Source: Pseudomonas viridiflava (GTDB lineage Bacteria; Pseudomonadota; Gammaproteobacteria; Pseudomonadales; Pseudomonadaceae). From it: a stretch of 64,000 bases of DNA. The position numbers and the translations under genes are program-made. This document shows, piece after piece, positions 53,301 through 61,686 of this stretch. The stretch's first letter is position 1. Each line of letters opens with the position of its first letter. The stretch spans positions 62,001-126,000 of the forward strand of contig NZ_UTBZ01000219.1 in the NCBI RefSeq assembly GCF_900580865.1, in the 5' to 3' direction. The notes under the pieces are model-generated. The model was not told the origin of the DNA. It was given only the letters and a program-made list of their open reading frames with translations, and did no database searches.

Positions 53301-55283
53301 GTCGTCGCATTGCGTCTATGGACACAAAAGGATGTCCAGGTCGACGGTGAGTTTACCGGTGACGGTGCGACTCGCACTTTCCTACCTGACGCGGATTGGA
53401 TGCCCGGCGAAAACTCCGTCTACTTAAAACAAACAGTAAACGGCGTGGACTCCGACCCCAGTGACCTGTGCACCTTTACCGTGGAAGTGGCAGACAGGCC
53501 CGATCCCCCCATGTTCCTACAACCGCAGAGGGGCGACGCAACCTCGAGATACCCTACCATTCGGCTCGTCGGTCTGTCCGGTGCACTGCACACCGTCCGG
53601 CTTGTCGGTGGTGTTACGTTGTGCGAGGACACAGCAGGCGCCGACGGCATTCTGGAGTTCACGGTGGTGGATCCTTTGGTGCCCGGCGACAACGAACTTC
53701 AAGGGAAACAGGCAAGCAATGGCCTGGATTCCGATTGGAGTAAACCTCATCCGTTCACGGTACACGCACCGCCGGCAACACCGGTTATTCGAGTGCCGGG
53801 ACCGAATGACAATGCACTACGCCGTCCCAGGATTCAGGGCGACGGGGAAACCGGTGGCCAGATCGTGCTGCGCCATGTGGCAGAACCCGAGCCGCCGTTT
53901 GCCTCTATCGACGGTTCTACTACTTGGCGCTGGAGCGCCGAGAAGGAGTGGAATGTTGCTACTTACTACATTCAGGCGCAGCAGATAGTCGACGGAGACT
54001 GTTCCGAGTGGACTCAACCTCACTGTTTCCAAGTGGTCGATTCACTGTATGGAATCGGTGACTCCATTCCGGTAATGGGCACGCCGGTAGTCGGAACGGG
54101 CCAGAGCGTAGTGTTGCGTGTTCAGGTGATCTCAGCTGAGACCGGAATGGCGGTCGAAGGCGTGAAAGTGCAGTGGCGCCTCAACGGTGAGTTGCTACCC
54201 CTGACGGAAACCACGACCGACTTCAAGGGCTGGACGCAATATGCCTATACCCCGGACACGGTCGGCAAGCGTGAGATCCTGGCGGATATCACCCAGGCCA
54301 ATGCGGGTGTCGTCATGACTGAAACTTACGAGGTGAACGCTGTTCTGCAGGATGAATGGGCGAAGGAAGCCGAGCTCTATCTGGATGGCCAGCGAGTTGA
54401 TCTGGCCGCCAGCGACTTCGTGCTTTCAAGAGGCAGAGTCGAAGCCTACAAGCTGGAGCTCAAGGTCAACAAGGGCAGTGCTTTGCCGGGGTCGACGGTT
54501 ACCTTGAAAAACCTTTGGGGCGCTACGGAGCGTGGCCTGACTTTTGTTCCCGACCTGGAAACACCGCAGTTAATAGAAGAAGGTCTGTCGGTGCATTGGT
54601 ACATTTTTGCCGAGAAGGCGAGCGGCGGCATCTTCGGCTTGAACCTGACCAGCTCGGTACTGCCCGACTGGCAATTGCCGGGGCGTGTGGAAGCGCACAT
54701 CACTGAAATGGTGGATGTTGCTTTCGATTCATTCGCGCAGGTGTTCGGTGGCGGCCCGGCCTATCCATGTCTGGGTGCAACGCATACGGTGACCGTGAAG
54801 CCCAGACAGCCCGGCCCCTTGATTGGTCAGAACGTGACACTGGCGTTGAGTGATGGCGCGGCAGAGCTTGGCGTGGTCGTAAGCCCGGACACGCCGCAAG
54901 CACTCGGAACAGAGGGCGTGAGCTGGACGTTGAGTTGCGTCGATAGCCATAAAAATGGCGACTTTGCGGTGTGGTTGAAGGTGCAGGCATGGAACTCTGA
55001 ATCGGCAGCGCTACCCATGGTTCTGGGGCACAACAAAGTCAAGATAGCTGAAAGGGACGGCCCCTGGCAGATTGGTGAGGGTTGGAGGTATGGCATTCGA
55101 GTGGTGTCTGCATTCTCGGGACAGGCTGCGGGTAATATTCCGGTGACGGTCACTGTTTCCGGTTCGGGAGATGTACAGCGTAATACTCAGTCAGATGGTT
55201 GGATCTATATCTACTACGACGATGGTCAGGTTGTGAGATGGACCATTCATAACGGCTATGACGGAAGTACGATCACTGGCTGA
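50334..55283 (+). CDS. Large Ig-like repeat protein divergent from the Tc operon
   Basis: 1,649 residues, no signal peptide or membrane anchor. About 165 unique N-terminal residues precede Ig-like modules. From about residue 342 come six clear tandem repeats of ~89 residues (pattern K/QALTIT...RTFTPxxxWxxGxTxVKxxQ...SDPSDLV), then a variant, another repeat near 965, and further Ig-like modules, including an invasin/Big-1-like one (VVGTGQSVVLRVQVISAETGMAVEGVKVQWRL, near 1260). The C-terminus ends DGWIYIYYDDGQVVRWTIHNG. ATG 50334 has GGGGAA at good spacing. I do not know its function; shared operator copies suggest co-regulation with the Tc toxin. Confidence 0.7.
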   Translation: MVDDGGNSRSNIPDLSGESLDDADILQLSKALLVNVDREETHTDPTGSMILVVRTEKGWEAFLQVDYSWDSSGTSFACHAKKYAVGNNGQTWGNIFLSFTSATKWGEAELTHNAIQDGKWHDIKGGGSVVSNGTHAWINFKYIFDVPIWGDPTRSMGFRVTPPPRISNPNVVWDSKPTICGTGVAGAVVKLYQHNVGSVVLATTTVRGDNTWSVPLERFLPMADPFQMTANQESYGVKSTYAALVSFAVLFKPFIRSIVINEGGKPCVSGDGGLEDARLEIWLQGGGVAQLTTTVREDGTWSVSASTAWTPGKHSIRARQTGKNTGDHSDWSETRSVEVKPPKPAITPPPTPAAAKQALTITDVANGTVTLKMSTETNTTVVGSFTGSETVRTFTPRDEWQPGTTKVKVTQSVGGVASDSSALVSIAVKPSRPVITPPPSPTTVYQALTITNVMTESVDLQMRTEAGMPVAGNFTGSNATRTFIPTASWTLGTTRVKVVHTVGGVVSDPSDLVTIVAETGIPGINPPPDPADPKQALTITGVLGGPVTLQILTNKGVSVDGEFTEMGPARTFTPRDYWALGFTYVKAVQTLDGVPFEPSDLAMIVVRPSTLAIIRPSNPVTEKQALIIANYSSGSSLRMRTEANASVEGSFTNSGGIITFAPANAWAPGVTKVKAVQLYNNVESIPSDLVSVIAQPSILVIEQPTIPAASNQQLKITGVVSNVDTLQMSSETGAAIDGEYTGSGALRTFIPKANWAAGKTPVKAMQIVSDVTSEWSDVVTVAVMPPKPDITQPADPAAAKEPLTINGVLANATHFQMTTGSGAIVDGSFRGSGTTRTFTPEANWPAGITQVQIVQIIDDVPSDPSELVTIRILAKPPKPHLTQPLPNSSHLANLAVEGTCEAGATVAVQYANDIPLEGKMSYVQTQWSFEHPWEPGQQQIKAVQMSGGLTSDPTDMLVFYIRPPLPVIEQPDTPVAVRGELKISDVWSGVVALRLWTQKDVQVDGEFTGDGATRTFLPDADWMPGENSVYLKQTVNGVDSDPSDLCTFTVEVADRPDPPMFLQPQRGDATSRYPTIRLVGLSGALHTVRLVGGVTLCEDTAGADGILEFTVVDPLVPGDNELQGKQASNGLDSDWSKPHPFTVHAPPATPVIRVPGPNDNALRRPRIQGDGETGGQIVLRHVAEPEPPFASIDGSTTWRWSAEKEWNVATYYIQAQQIVDGDCSEWTQPHCFQVVDSLYGIGDSIPVMGTPVVGTGQSVVLRVQVISAETGMAVEGVKVQWRLNGELLPLTETTTDFKGWTQYAYTPDTVGKREILADITQANAGVVMTETYEVNAVLQDEWAKEAELYLDGQRVDLAASDFVLSRGRVEAYKLELKVNKGSALPGSTVTLKNLWGATERGLTFVPDLETPQLIEEGLSVHWYIFAEKASGGIFGLNLTSSVLPDWQLPGRVEAHITEMVDVAFDSFAQVFGGGPAYPCLGATHTVTVKPRQPGPLIGQNVTLALSDGAAELGVVVSPDTPQALGTEGVSWTLSCVDSHKNGDFAVWLKVQAWNSESAALPMVLGHNKVKIAERDGPWQIGEGWRYGIRVVSAFSGQAAGNIPVTVTVSGSGDVQRNTQSDGWIYIYYDDGQVVRWTIHNGYDGSTITG
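51359..52955 (+). repeat. Six tandem ~267-base coding repeats
   Basis: Unit starts (the Pro-rich linker, e.g. PAITPPPTP, PVITPPPSP, PGINPPPDP) occur near 51362, 51629, 51895, 52161, 52428 and 52692, a period of 264-267 bases, in frame. Copies are diverged at DNA level, so the expansion is old. Confidence 0.75.
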
Positions 55284-55298
55284 CAGCGGGGAAACCCG

Positions 55299-55328
55299 CA
55301 GGAGCCGGGCTTGCCCGCGATGAGGCCA
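55299..55328. repeat. Single REP-like sequence
   Basis: CAGGAGCCGGGCTTGCCCGCGATGAGGCC, a REP of another Pseudomonas subtype (GGAGC-CGGGCTTGCCCG). One arm only. Confidence 0.55.
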
Positions 55329-55364
55329 GGGCTATCGCTCGAGCTATTGAATCCCACAAAAACA

Positions 55365-55390
55365 AAAACGGCACCCGAAGGTGCCGTTTT
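55365..55390. terminator. Bidirectional terminator between the Ig-repeat gene and nuoN
   Basis: AAAACGGCACC (55365-55375) and GGTGCCGTTTT (55380-55390) form a perfect 11-base stem with CGAA loop, A-rich on one side and T-rich on the other, serving both convergent units. Confidence 0.9.
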
Positions 55391-55411
55391 CATTTCTAGC
55401 CAGTCGAGCAA

Positions 55412-56875
55412 TCAGCCCGCCAGACCCGCCTGCTGAACCAGTGTCAGCAATGGCTGCGGGTACACACCCAGGAAGAACGCGACCAGGGCGATGGCCAGCA
55501 GCATCACGCCGCCTGCCTTCTGTTCCCAGTGCAGCTGGGCGTCGTGACGACGCAGGTTTGGCTCGATCAGGTACAGGGTGACCATCACGCGCAGGTAGTA
55601 GAAGACGCCGATGGCGCTACCCAGCACCAGCGAGCCGACCAGCCACCATTGGTGCGATTCAACACCAGTAGCAATGATGTAAAACTTGCCGATGAAGCCA
55701 GCGGTCAGCGGGATACCCGCCAGCGACAGCATCATCACGGTCAGCACGGCGGTCAGGTACGGACGACGCCAGAACAGGCCGCGGTATTCGTACAGCGCAT
55801 CCGCGTCACGGCCGTTGTACGGCGAGGACATCAGGGTGATCACGCCGAACGCGCCGAGGCTGGTGATCACATAAGTAACCAGATACACGCCGATGGCTTC
55901 CACCGCCAGACCCTTGCTCGCCACCAGCGCGATCAGCAGATAGCCGAAGTGCGCAATGGACGAGTAACCGAGCAGACGCTTGAGGTTGCTCTGGGTCAGG
56001 GCCAGCAGGTTACCGAACAGGATCGAGGCGATGGCGATGACGGTCAGCACGTCGCTCAGTACACCGCTGCTGGCAGCAGGGGAGATCTGGAACAGACGCA
56101 CCATCACCGCAAACACCGCAACCTTCGAAGCGGTCGCAAGGAACGCGGCCACCGGTGCCGGAGCACCTTCGTAAACGTCCGGCGTCCACAGGTGGAACGG
56201 GACCAGCGACAGCTTGAACGCCAGACCGATCAGCATCATGCCCAGGCCCAGTTGTGCCAGCGAGCTAGGCAGGCCAGTCGCAGCCAGAGCCTGACCGATA
56301 CCAACGAAGCTCAGCGAACCCGAATCCGCGTACAGCAGCGCCATACCGAACAACAGGAACGCGGAACCGGCGGCCGACAGCACCATGTACTTGATACCGG
56401 CTTCCAGCGAACGCTTGTTGAAGAAAGCGTAAGCCACCAGACCGTAGACCGGTACCGAGAGCAGTTCCAGACCGATGAACAAACCGGCCAGGTGCTGCGC
56501 GCTGACCAGAACCAGACCACCGGCGGCGGCCATCAGGATCAGCAAGTACAGTTCTTCACGGTTGCCCGGGTAGCCCGAACCGCCATCACCCAAGTAGGCG
56601 TGGGCGAGGGTGACGCAGGCGAGGGTGGCGACCAGGATCAGCGCCATGTACAGGCAAGCGAAGGTGTCGATCTGCAGCAGTGGAGTCACGGCGAGAGGCG
56701 CGACTTTCAGGGCTGGGAGGATCGACAGCAAGGCCAGGTTCAGACCGGCGACCGAGATCAGGAAGGTCTGCGAGTGGTTGCGGCGCCAGGCGATTGCCAG
56801 CATCACCACGATAATGGTGAGGCTGGTGATCAACAGTGGCGCGAGCGCAATAAAGTGTTGAATCGTGAATTCCAT
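55412..56875 (-). CDS. nuoN: NADH-quinone oxidoreductase subunit N
   Basis: Antiporter-like proton-channel subunit of complex I, 487 residues, about 14 membrane helices. Conserved motifs: LFIGLELLSVPVYGLVAYA (helix with the essential Glu), FKLSLVPFHLWTPDVYEGAP and LLGYSSIAHFGYLLIAL. ATG 56875 (MEFTIQHF) is preferred; the frame opens 63 bases earlier inside nuoM. Last gene of the nuo operon; ends 22 bases from the shared terminator. Confidence 0.95.
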   Translation of the reverse strand: MEFTIQHFIALAPLLITSLTIIVVMLAIAWRRNHSQTFLISVAGLNLALLSILPALKVAPLAVTPLLQIDTFACLYMALILVATLACVTLAHAYLGDGGSGYPGNREELYLLILMAAAGGLVLVSAQHLAGLFIGLELLSVPVYGLVAYAFFNKRSLEAGIKYMVLSAAGSAFLLFGMALLYADSGSLSFVGIGQALAATGLPSSLAQLGLGMMLIGLAFKLSLVPFHLWTPDVYEGAPAPVAAFLATASKVAVFAVMVRLFQISPAASSGVLSDVLTVIAIASILFGNLLALTQSNLKRLLGYSSIAHFGYLLIALVASKGLAVEAIGVYLVTYVITSLGAFGVITLMSSPYNGRDADALYEYRGLFWRRPYLTAVLTVMMLSLAGIPLTAGFIGKFYIIATGVESHQWWLVGSLVLGSAIGVFYYLRVMVTLYLIEPNLRRHDAQLHWEQKAGGVMLLAIALVAFFLGVYPQPLLTLVQQAGLAG

Positions 56876-56882
56876 AGCGCTC

Positions 56883-58415
56883 TTACCGGGCCGAAGCGAG
56901 TTGAGTGAAGGCGGTGCCGAGCCACTGCTGCACGCCATGCATCGTGGCGGCAGAAGTGTCGAGGAACGGTTGCGGGTAGACGCCGATGTAGATCAGCAAC
57001 ACCGCAAGGCCTAGCACCATGATCAGTTCGCGAGCGTCCATACCGTGCAGGATCGAATCCGATTTCGCCGGACCGAAGTAGGCACGGTGGATCATGATCA
57101 GCGAGTAGACCGAACCGAACACCAGACCGGAGGTGGCAATCGCGGTGATCCACGGCCAGCTCGCGAAGGAGCCGATCAGGATCAGGAACTCACCGACAAA
57201 GTTACCGGTACCCGGCAGACCCAACGAAGCGGCTGCAAAGAACAGGCTGATCGCCGGCAGGTAAGCGATACGCGACCACACACCGCCCATCTCACGCATG
57301 TCACGAGTATGCAGACGCTCGTACAACTGACCGCTGAGGATAAACAGTGCCGCCGCCGACACACCGTGCGCCAACATCTGGATCACTGCACCTTGCAGGG
57401 CCAGTTGGCTGCCGGAGTAGATGCCGATCAACACGAAACCCATGTGGGAAACGGAGGAGAAGGCGATCAGACGCTTGATGTCGGTTTGCGCGAACGCCAG
57501 GAACGCACCGTAGAAGATCCCGATCAGACCGAGGGTCATGGCGATCGGCGCAAACTCGGCCGAAGCATTCGGGAACAGCGGCAGGGCGAAACGCAGCAGA
57601 CCGTAAGCAGCGGTTTTCAGCAAGATACCGGCGAGGTCGACGGAACCGGCAGTCGGCGCCTGGGCGTGGGCGTCAGGCAACCACGAGTGGAACGGAACCA
57701 CTGGCAGCTTGACCGCGAAGGCGATGAAGAAGCCGAGCATCAGGATGTACTCGGTGGTCATCGACATCTTGGTTTTCAACAAGTCGGCGTAGTTGAAAGT
57801 AATCACGCCAGTGTTGTTGAAGTTGACCAGCACCAGACCGAGGATCGCCACCAGCATGATCAGGCCGGAAGCCTGAGTGAAGATGAAGAACTTGGTCGCC
57901 GCGTAGATCCGGGTTTTCTTGCCGTCCGAAGAACTGTGACCCCAGAGCGCGATGAGGAAGTACATCGGCACCAGCATCATTTCCCAGAAGAAGAAGAACA
58001 TGAACAGGTCGAGGGCGAGGAACACGCCGACCACGCCGCCCAGGATCCACATCAGGTTCAGGTGGAAGAAGCCAACGTGACGTTGAATCTCTTTCCACGA
58101 GCACAGTACCGAGAGGATACCCAGCAGGCCGGTCAGCAGGATCATCAACAGCGACAGGCCGTCGAGGGCCAGGTGCACGTTGATGCCGAAACGCTGGATC
58201 CAGACATGCTTGAACTCAAGCGCCCAGGTCGGATCGGCGCCAGGCGCCGGAGCAAATGAATAGTCACCGTGGGCCCACAGCCAGAGGCCGAGGGCGAGTT
58301 CCAGGGTCATGGTCAACAGCGCAATCCAGCGCGGGAGGGTAGCGCCGAAGCGCTCACCCATCCAGCACAGCAGGCCGCCGATGAAGGGGATCAGGATTAG
58401 CCAAGGCAGAATCAT
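56883..58415 (-). CDS. nuoM: NADH-quinone oxidoreductase subunit M
   Basis: Antiporter-like membrane subunit of complex I, 510 residues. Visible motifs: FFFWEMMLVPMYFLIALWG (channel Glu), AFAVKLPVVPFHSWLPDAHAQAPTAGSV (helix with essential Lys) and LIAFSSVSHMGFVLIGIYS. Seven bases from nuoN and 39 from nuoL. Confidence 0.97.
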   Translation of the reverse strand: MILPWLILIPFIGGLLCWMGERFGATLPRWIALLTMTLELALGLWLWAHGDYSFAPAPGADPTWALEFKHVWIQRFGINVHLALDGLSLLMILLTGLLGILSVLCSWKEIQRHVGFFHLNLMWILGGVVGVFLALDLFMFFFFWEMMLVPMYFLIALWGHSSSDGKKTRIYAATKFFIFTQASGLIMLVAILGLVLVNFNNTGVITFNYADLLKTKMSMTTEYILMLGFFIAFAVKLPVVPFHSWLPDAHAQAPTAGSVDLAGILLKTAAYGLLRFALPLFPNASAEFAPIAMTLGLIGIFYGAFLAFAQTDIKRLIAFSSVSHMGFVLIGIYSGSQLALQGAVIQMLAHGVSAAALFILSGQLYERLHTRDMREMGGVWSRIAYLPAISLFFAAASLGLPGTGNFVGEFLILIGSFASWPWITAIATSGLVFGSVYSLIMIHRAYFGPAKSDSILHGMDARELIMVLGLAVLLIYIGVYPQPFLDTSAATMHGVQQWLGTAFTQLASAR

Positions 58416-58454
58416 GACGGGCTCGTTTCCTTTCGCAAATTCGCAAGGTTCATA

Positions 58455-60308
58455 TCAGACCGCTACCAGCACGATGGCGCCGATAACCAGCACGGCACCA
58501 GCAGCCATCGAAGCAGCGTACCAACGCAGTTGACCGGTCTCGGTGCGGCTCAGGGCAGTGTGACCACCCTTGGCCATACGCGGGATCAGACCGATGGTCT
58601 GGTCGAGCGGGTCTTTGCGCAGTACGTGGCTGATCGCCAGGTAAGGCTTGACGAACAGTTTGTCGTAGATCCAGTCGAAGCCCCAGGCAGCGAACCACCA
58701 GGCCGAAAGGAAACGGCCGATGCCGCTGTTGGCGATGGCCGTGACGAAGCGACGCTTGCCGAGGAACAGCAGCGCGGCCAAGAGGATACCGGCCAGGGCA
58801 ATGGCGCCCGAGGCGATTTCCAGACTGTGCTTGGCTTCGCCACCGGCATGGCCAACGCTTTCTGGCAGAACGCCGTGCAGCGGAGGCACGATCATCGCGC
58901 CGACGAAAGTCGACAGTACGATCAGCACCGACAGTGGCAGCCAGTGCGAGATGCCGTGACCGGCGTGGGCTTCGGTCTTGGCTTCACCGTGGAACGTGAT
59001 GAAGATCAGGCGGAAGGTGTACAGCGACGTCATGAACGCGCCGACCAGACCTGCGTAGAGCAGACCGTGGTTGCCGCTGGCGAACGCTTCCCAAAGGATT
59101 TCGTCCTTGGAGTAGAAGCCTGCGGTAACCAGTGGCAGGGCAGCCAGTGCCGCGCCGCCGACGATGAAGCTGGCGTAGGCCAGTGGCAGCTTTTTCCACA
59201 GACCGCCCATCTTGAAGATGTTCTGCTCGTGGTGGCAGGCAACGATCACCGCACCGGAAGCAAGGAACAGCAGGGCCTTGAAGAAGGCGTGGGTCATCAG
59301 GTGGAAAATCGCGCCATCCCAGGCGCCAACGCCCAGCGCCAGGAACATGTAGCCGATCTGACTCATGGTCGAGTAGGCGAGGATACGTTTGATGTCGGTC
59401 TGTACCAGAGCGGCGAAGCCTGCCAGAACCAGCGTCACACCACCAACGATGCCGACCAGGTGCAGGATTTCCGGCGCCAGGGTGAACAGACCGTGGGTAC
59501 GGGCGATCAGGTAGACACCGGCAGTAACCATCGTCGCTGCGTGGATCAGTGCCGAAACCGGGGTAGGGCCGGCCATCGCGTCCGCGAGCCAGGTTTGCAG
59601 TGGCAGTTGTGCCGATTTACCGACCGCGCCACCCAGCAGCATCAGCGTTGCCAGAGTGATCCAGAAGTCGCCGACCTGGAATTTCTGCGGTGCCAGCACC
59701 AGCAGTTCCTGGATGTTCAGCGTGCCCACTTGCTGGAACAGGATGAACAGGCCGATGGCCATGAACACGTCGCCGATCCGGGTCACGATGAAGGCCTTGA
59801 GTGCGGCGTTACCGTTGTTGCGGTTGCTGTAGTAGAAACCGATCAACAGGTACGAGCACAGGCCCACGCCTTCCCAGCCGAAGTACAGGAACAACAGGTT
59901 ATCGCCGAGCACCAGGAACAGCATGCTGGCGATAAACAGGTTGGTGTACGAGAAGAAGCGCGAGTAACCCGCTTCACCGCGCATGTACCAGGACGCGAAC
60001 AGGTGGATCAGGAAACCGACGCCAACGACCACGCCGAGCATGGTGATCGACAGGCCGTCGACGTAGAGGGCGAAGTCAGGCTTGAAGCCTTCGACCGCCA
60101 TCCATTTCCACAGCACCATGGTGTAGTGACCGCCTTCCGGTGGTGCGACGTTGAATTGCCAGATGACGTAGGCGGCGACGATCGCCGACAAGCCAATGGA
60201 ACCCACGCCGATCAGCGCCGAGAGGTTTTCCGACCAGCGTCCACGGGAGAACGACAGGAGCAGGAAACCGATCAGAGGGAATACGAAAGTCAGAAAGATC
60301 AGGTTCAT
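58455..60308 (-). CDS. nuoL: NADH-quinone oxidoreductase subunit L
   Basis: Distal antiporter-like subunit of complex I, 617 residues, with the long lateral helix at the C-terminus that spans the membrane arm. Motifs: FLYFGWEGVGLCSYLLIGFYY, KSAQLPLQTWLADAMAGPTPVSALIHAATMVTAGVYL, and ILAYSTMSQIGYMFLALG. Start overlaps the nuoK stop by 4 bases. Confidence 0.97.
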   Translation of the reverse strand: MNLIFLTFVFPLIGFLLLSFSRGRWSENLSALIGVGSIGLSAIVAAYVIWQFNVAPPEGGHYTMVLWKWMAVEGFKPDFALYVDGLSITMLGVVVGVGFLIHLFASWYMRGEAGYSRFFSYTNLFIASMLFLVLGDNLLFLYFGWEGVGLCSYLLIGFYYSNRNNGNAALKAFIVTRIGDVFMAIGLFILFQQVGTLNIQELLVLAPQKFQVGDFWITLATLMLLGGAVGKSAQLPLQTWLADAMAGPTPVSALIHAATMVTAGVYLIARTHGLFTLAPEILHLVGIVGGVTLVLAGFAALVQTDIKRILAYSTMSQIGYMFLALGVGAWDGAIFHLMTHAFFKALLFLASGAVIVACHHEQNIFKMGGLWKKLPLAYASFIVGGAALAALPLVTAGFYSKDEILWEAFASGNHGLLYAGLVGAFMTSLYTFRLIFITFHGEAKTEAHAGHGISHWLPLSVLIVLSTFVGAMIVPPLHGVLPESVGHAGGEAKHSLEIASGAIALAGILLAALLFLGKRRFVTAIANSGIGRFLSAWWFAAWGFDWIYDKLFVKPYLAISHVLRKDPLDQTIGLIPRMAKGGHTALSRTETGQLRWYAASMAAGAVLVIGAIVLVAV

Positions 60309-60613
60309 CCGCGCATCTCACTGGCAGCGTCGATATCGAGCGTGTGGAAGCGGCGATACAGTTGCAGCAGGATTGCCAGACCAATACTGGCCTCGGCGGC
60401 TGCAAGGCTGATCACCAGGATGAACATGATCTGTCCATCCGGCTGGCCCCAACGGGCGCCTGCAACGATGAAGGCCAGTGCAGAGGCGTTCATCATCACT
60501 TCCAGACTCATCAACACGAACAAAATGTTGCGGCGGACCATCAGGCCGACCAGACCAAGGCAGAACAGGATGCCGGCAACGGCCAATCCATGTTCGAGAG
60601 GGATAGCAGGCAT
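60305..60613 (-). CDS. nuoK: NADH-quinone oxidoreductase subunit K
   Basis: Small three-helix membrane subunit of complex I, 102 residues, starting MPAIPLEHGLAVAGILF. Carries the two functional Glu regions (MSLEVMMNASALAF and SLAAAEASIGLAI). 3 bases after nuoJ, overlapping nuoL. Confidence 0.96.
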   Translation of the reverse strand: MPAIPLEHGLAVAGILFCLGLVGLMVRRNILFVLMSLEVMMNASALAFIVAGARWGQPDGQIMFILVISLAAAEASIGLAILLQLYRRFHTLDIDAASEMRG

Positions 60614-60616
60614 GTC

Positions 60617-61117
60617 TTACTCCTTCGCCTCGTTACGGCCCAAATGGAACGCCGTGACGGCTGCAGCGAGCAGCAGCATCGAGGCGAGTTCGACCACCAG
60701 CAGGTACGGACCGAACAGGCTGATGCCCACGGCTTTCGCGTCTACGGTGGTGTGGCCGATGGCCTGACCGCTCTGGTGAGCGAACAGCACATACAGCAGT
60801 TCGGCCAGCAGCAGCGCGGCGAGAATCACCGGGCCGGCCCAGATGCCGGGCTTGAGCCAGACGCGTTCTTGCTGAACCGAGGCCGGGCCGAGGTTGAGCA
60901 TCATCACCACGAACACGAACAGCACCATGATGGCGCCGGCGTAGGCGATCACTTCCAGCACGCCGGCGAACGGTGCGCCGAGTGCGAAGAAGGTCATGGC
61001 CACGGCGATCAACGAGATGATCAGGTAGAGCAGGGCGTGCACAGGGTTGGTGTTGGTGACTACGCGAAGCGTGGACACAACAGCGATACCCGATGCGAAA
61101 TAGAAAGCGAATTCCAT
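60617..61117 (-). CDS. nuoJ: NADH-quinone oxidoreductase subunit J
   Basis: Membrane subunit of complex I, 166 residues, five helices. Contains NPVHALLYLIISLIAVAMTF and the conserved VIAYAGAIMVLFVFVVMMLN (helix involved in coupling). Located 9 bases after nuoI. Confidence 0.96.
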   Translation of the reverse strand: MEFAFYFASGIAVVSTLRVVTNTNPVHALLYLIISLIAVAMTFFALGAPFAGVLEVIAYAGAIMVLFVFVVMMLNLGPASVQQERVWLKPGIWAGPVILAALLLAELLYVLFAHQSGQAIGHTTVDAKAVGISLFGPYLLVVELASMLLLAAAVTAFHLGRNEAKE

Positions 61118-61126
61118 CGTTCTTCC

Positions 61127-61675
61127 TTAAGGCAGCAAGCTCTTCACGTTGATCGGTTCGGCTTCGTTCTGCGCGGAGCCTTTCGGCTTGCCAGCGATTG
61201 CCATACCTGCAACACGATAGAAGTTGTAATCAGGGTTTTTGCCGGGGCCGGAGATCAACAGATCTTCTTTCTCGTACACCAGGTCCTGACGTTTGAACTC
61301 GGCCATCTCGAAATCCGGGGTCAGCTGGATCGCGGTGGTCGGACAGGCTTCCTCGCAGAGACCGCAGAAAATGCAGCGCGAGAAGTTGATACGGAAGAAG
61401 TCCGGGTACCAGCGACCGTCTTCGGTTTCAGCTTTCTGCAGCGAGATGCAACCCACCGGGCAAGCCACGGCGCACAGGTTGCAGGCAACGCAACGCTCTT
61501 CACCATCGGGGTCGCGGGTCAGGACGATGCGACCACGGTAGCGTGGTGGCAGGTAGACCGCTTCTTCCGGGTATTGCAGGGTGTCGCGCTTGCGAAAGCC
61601 ATGGCCGAAGACCATGACCAGGCTGCGCAACTGGGTACCAGTACCCTTAACGATGTCGCCAATATATTTGAACAT
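61127..61675 (-). CDS. nuoI: NADH-quinone oxidoreductase subunit I
   Basis: Peripheral subunit carrying iron-sulfur clusters N6a and N6b, 182 residues. Two 4Fe-4S motifs: CVACNLCAVACPVGCI and CIFCGLCEEACPTTAI. Conducts electrons from NuoG toward NuoB. Normal length; 11 bases from nuoH. Confidence 0.97.
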   Translation of the reverse strand: MFKYIGDIVKGTGTQLRSLVMVFGHGFRKRDTLQYPEEAVYLPPRYRGRIVLTRDPDGEERCVACNLCAVACPVGCISLQKAETEDGRWYPDFFRINFSRCIFCGLCEEACPTTAIQLTPDFEMAEFKRQDLVYEKEDLLISGPGKNPDYNFYRVAGMAIAGKPKGSAQNEAEPINVKSLLP

Positions 61676-61686
61676 GGGTCAAATCC

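Noticed and set aside
58530..60767. 745-codon frame opposite nuoL and nuoK
   Set aside because: Antisense shadow; the opposite strand holds well-conserved complex I genes.
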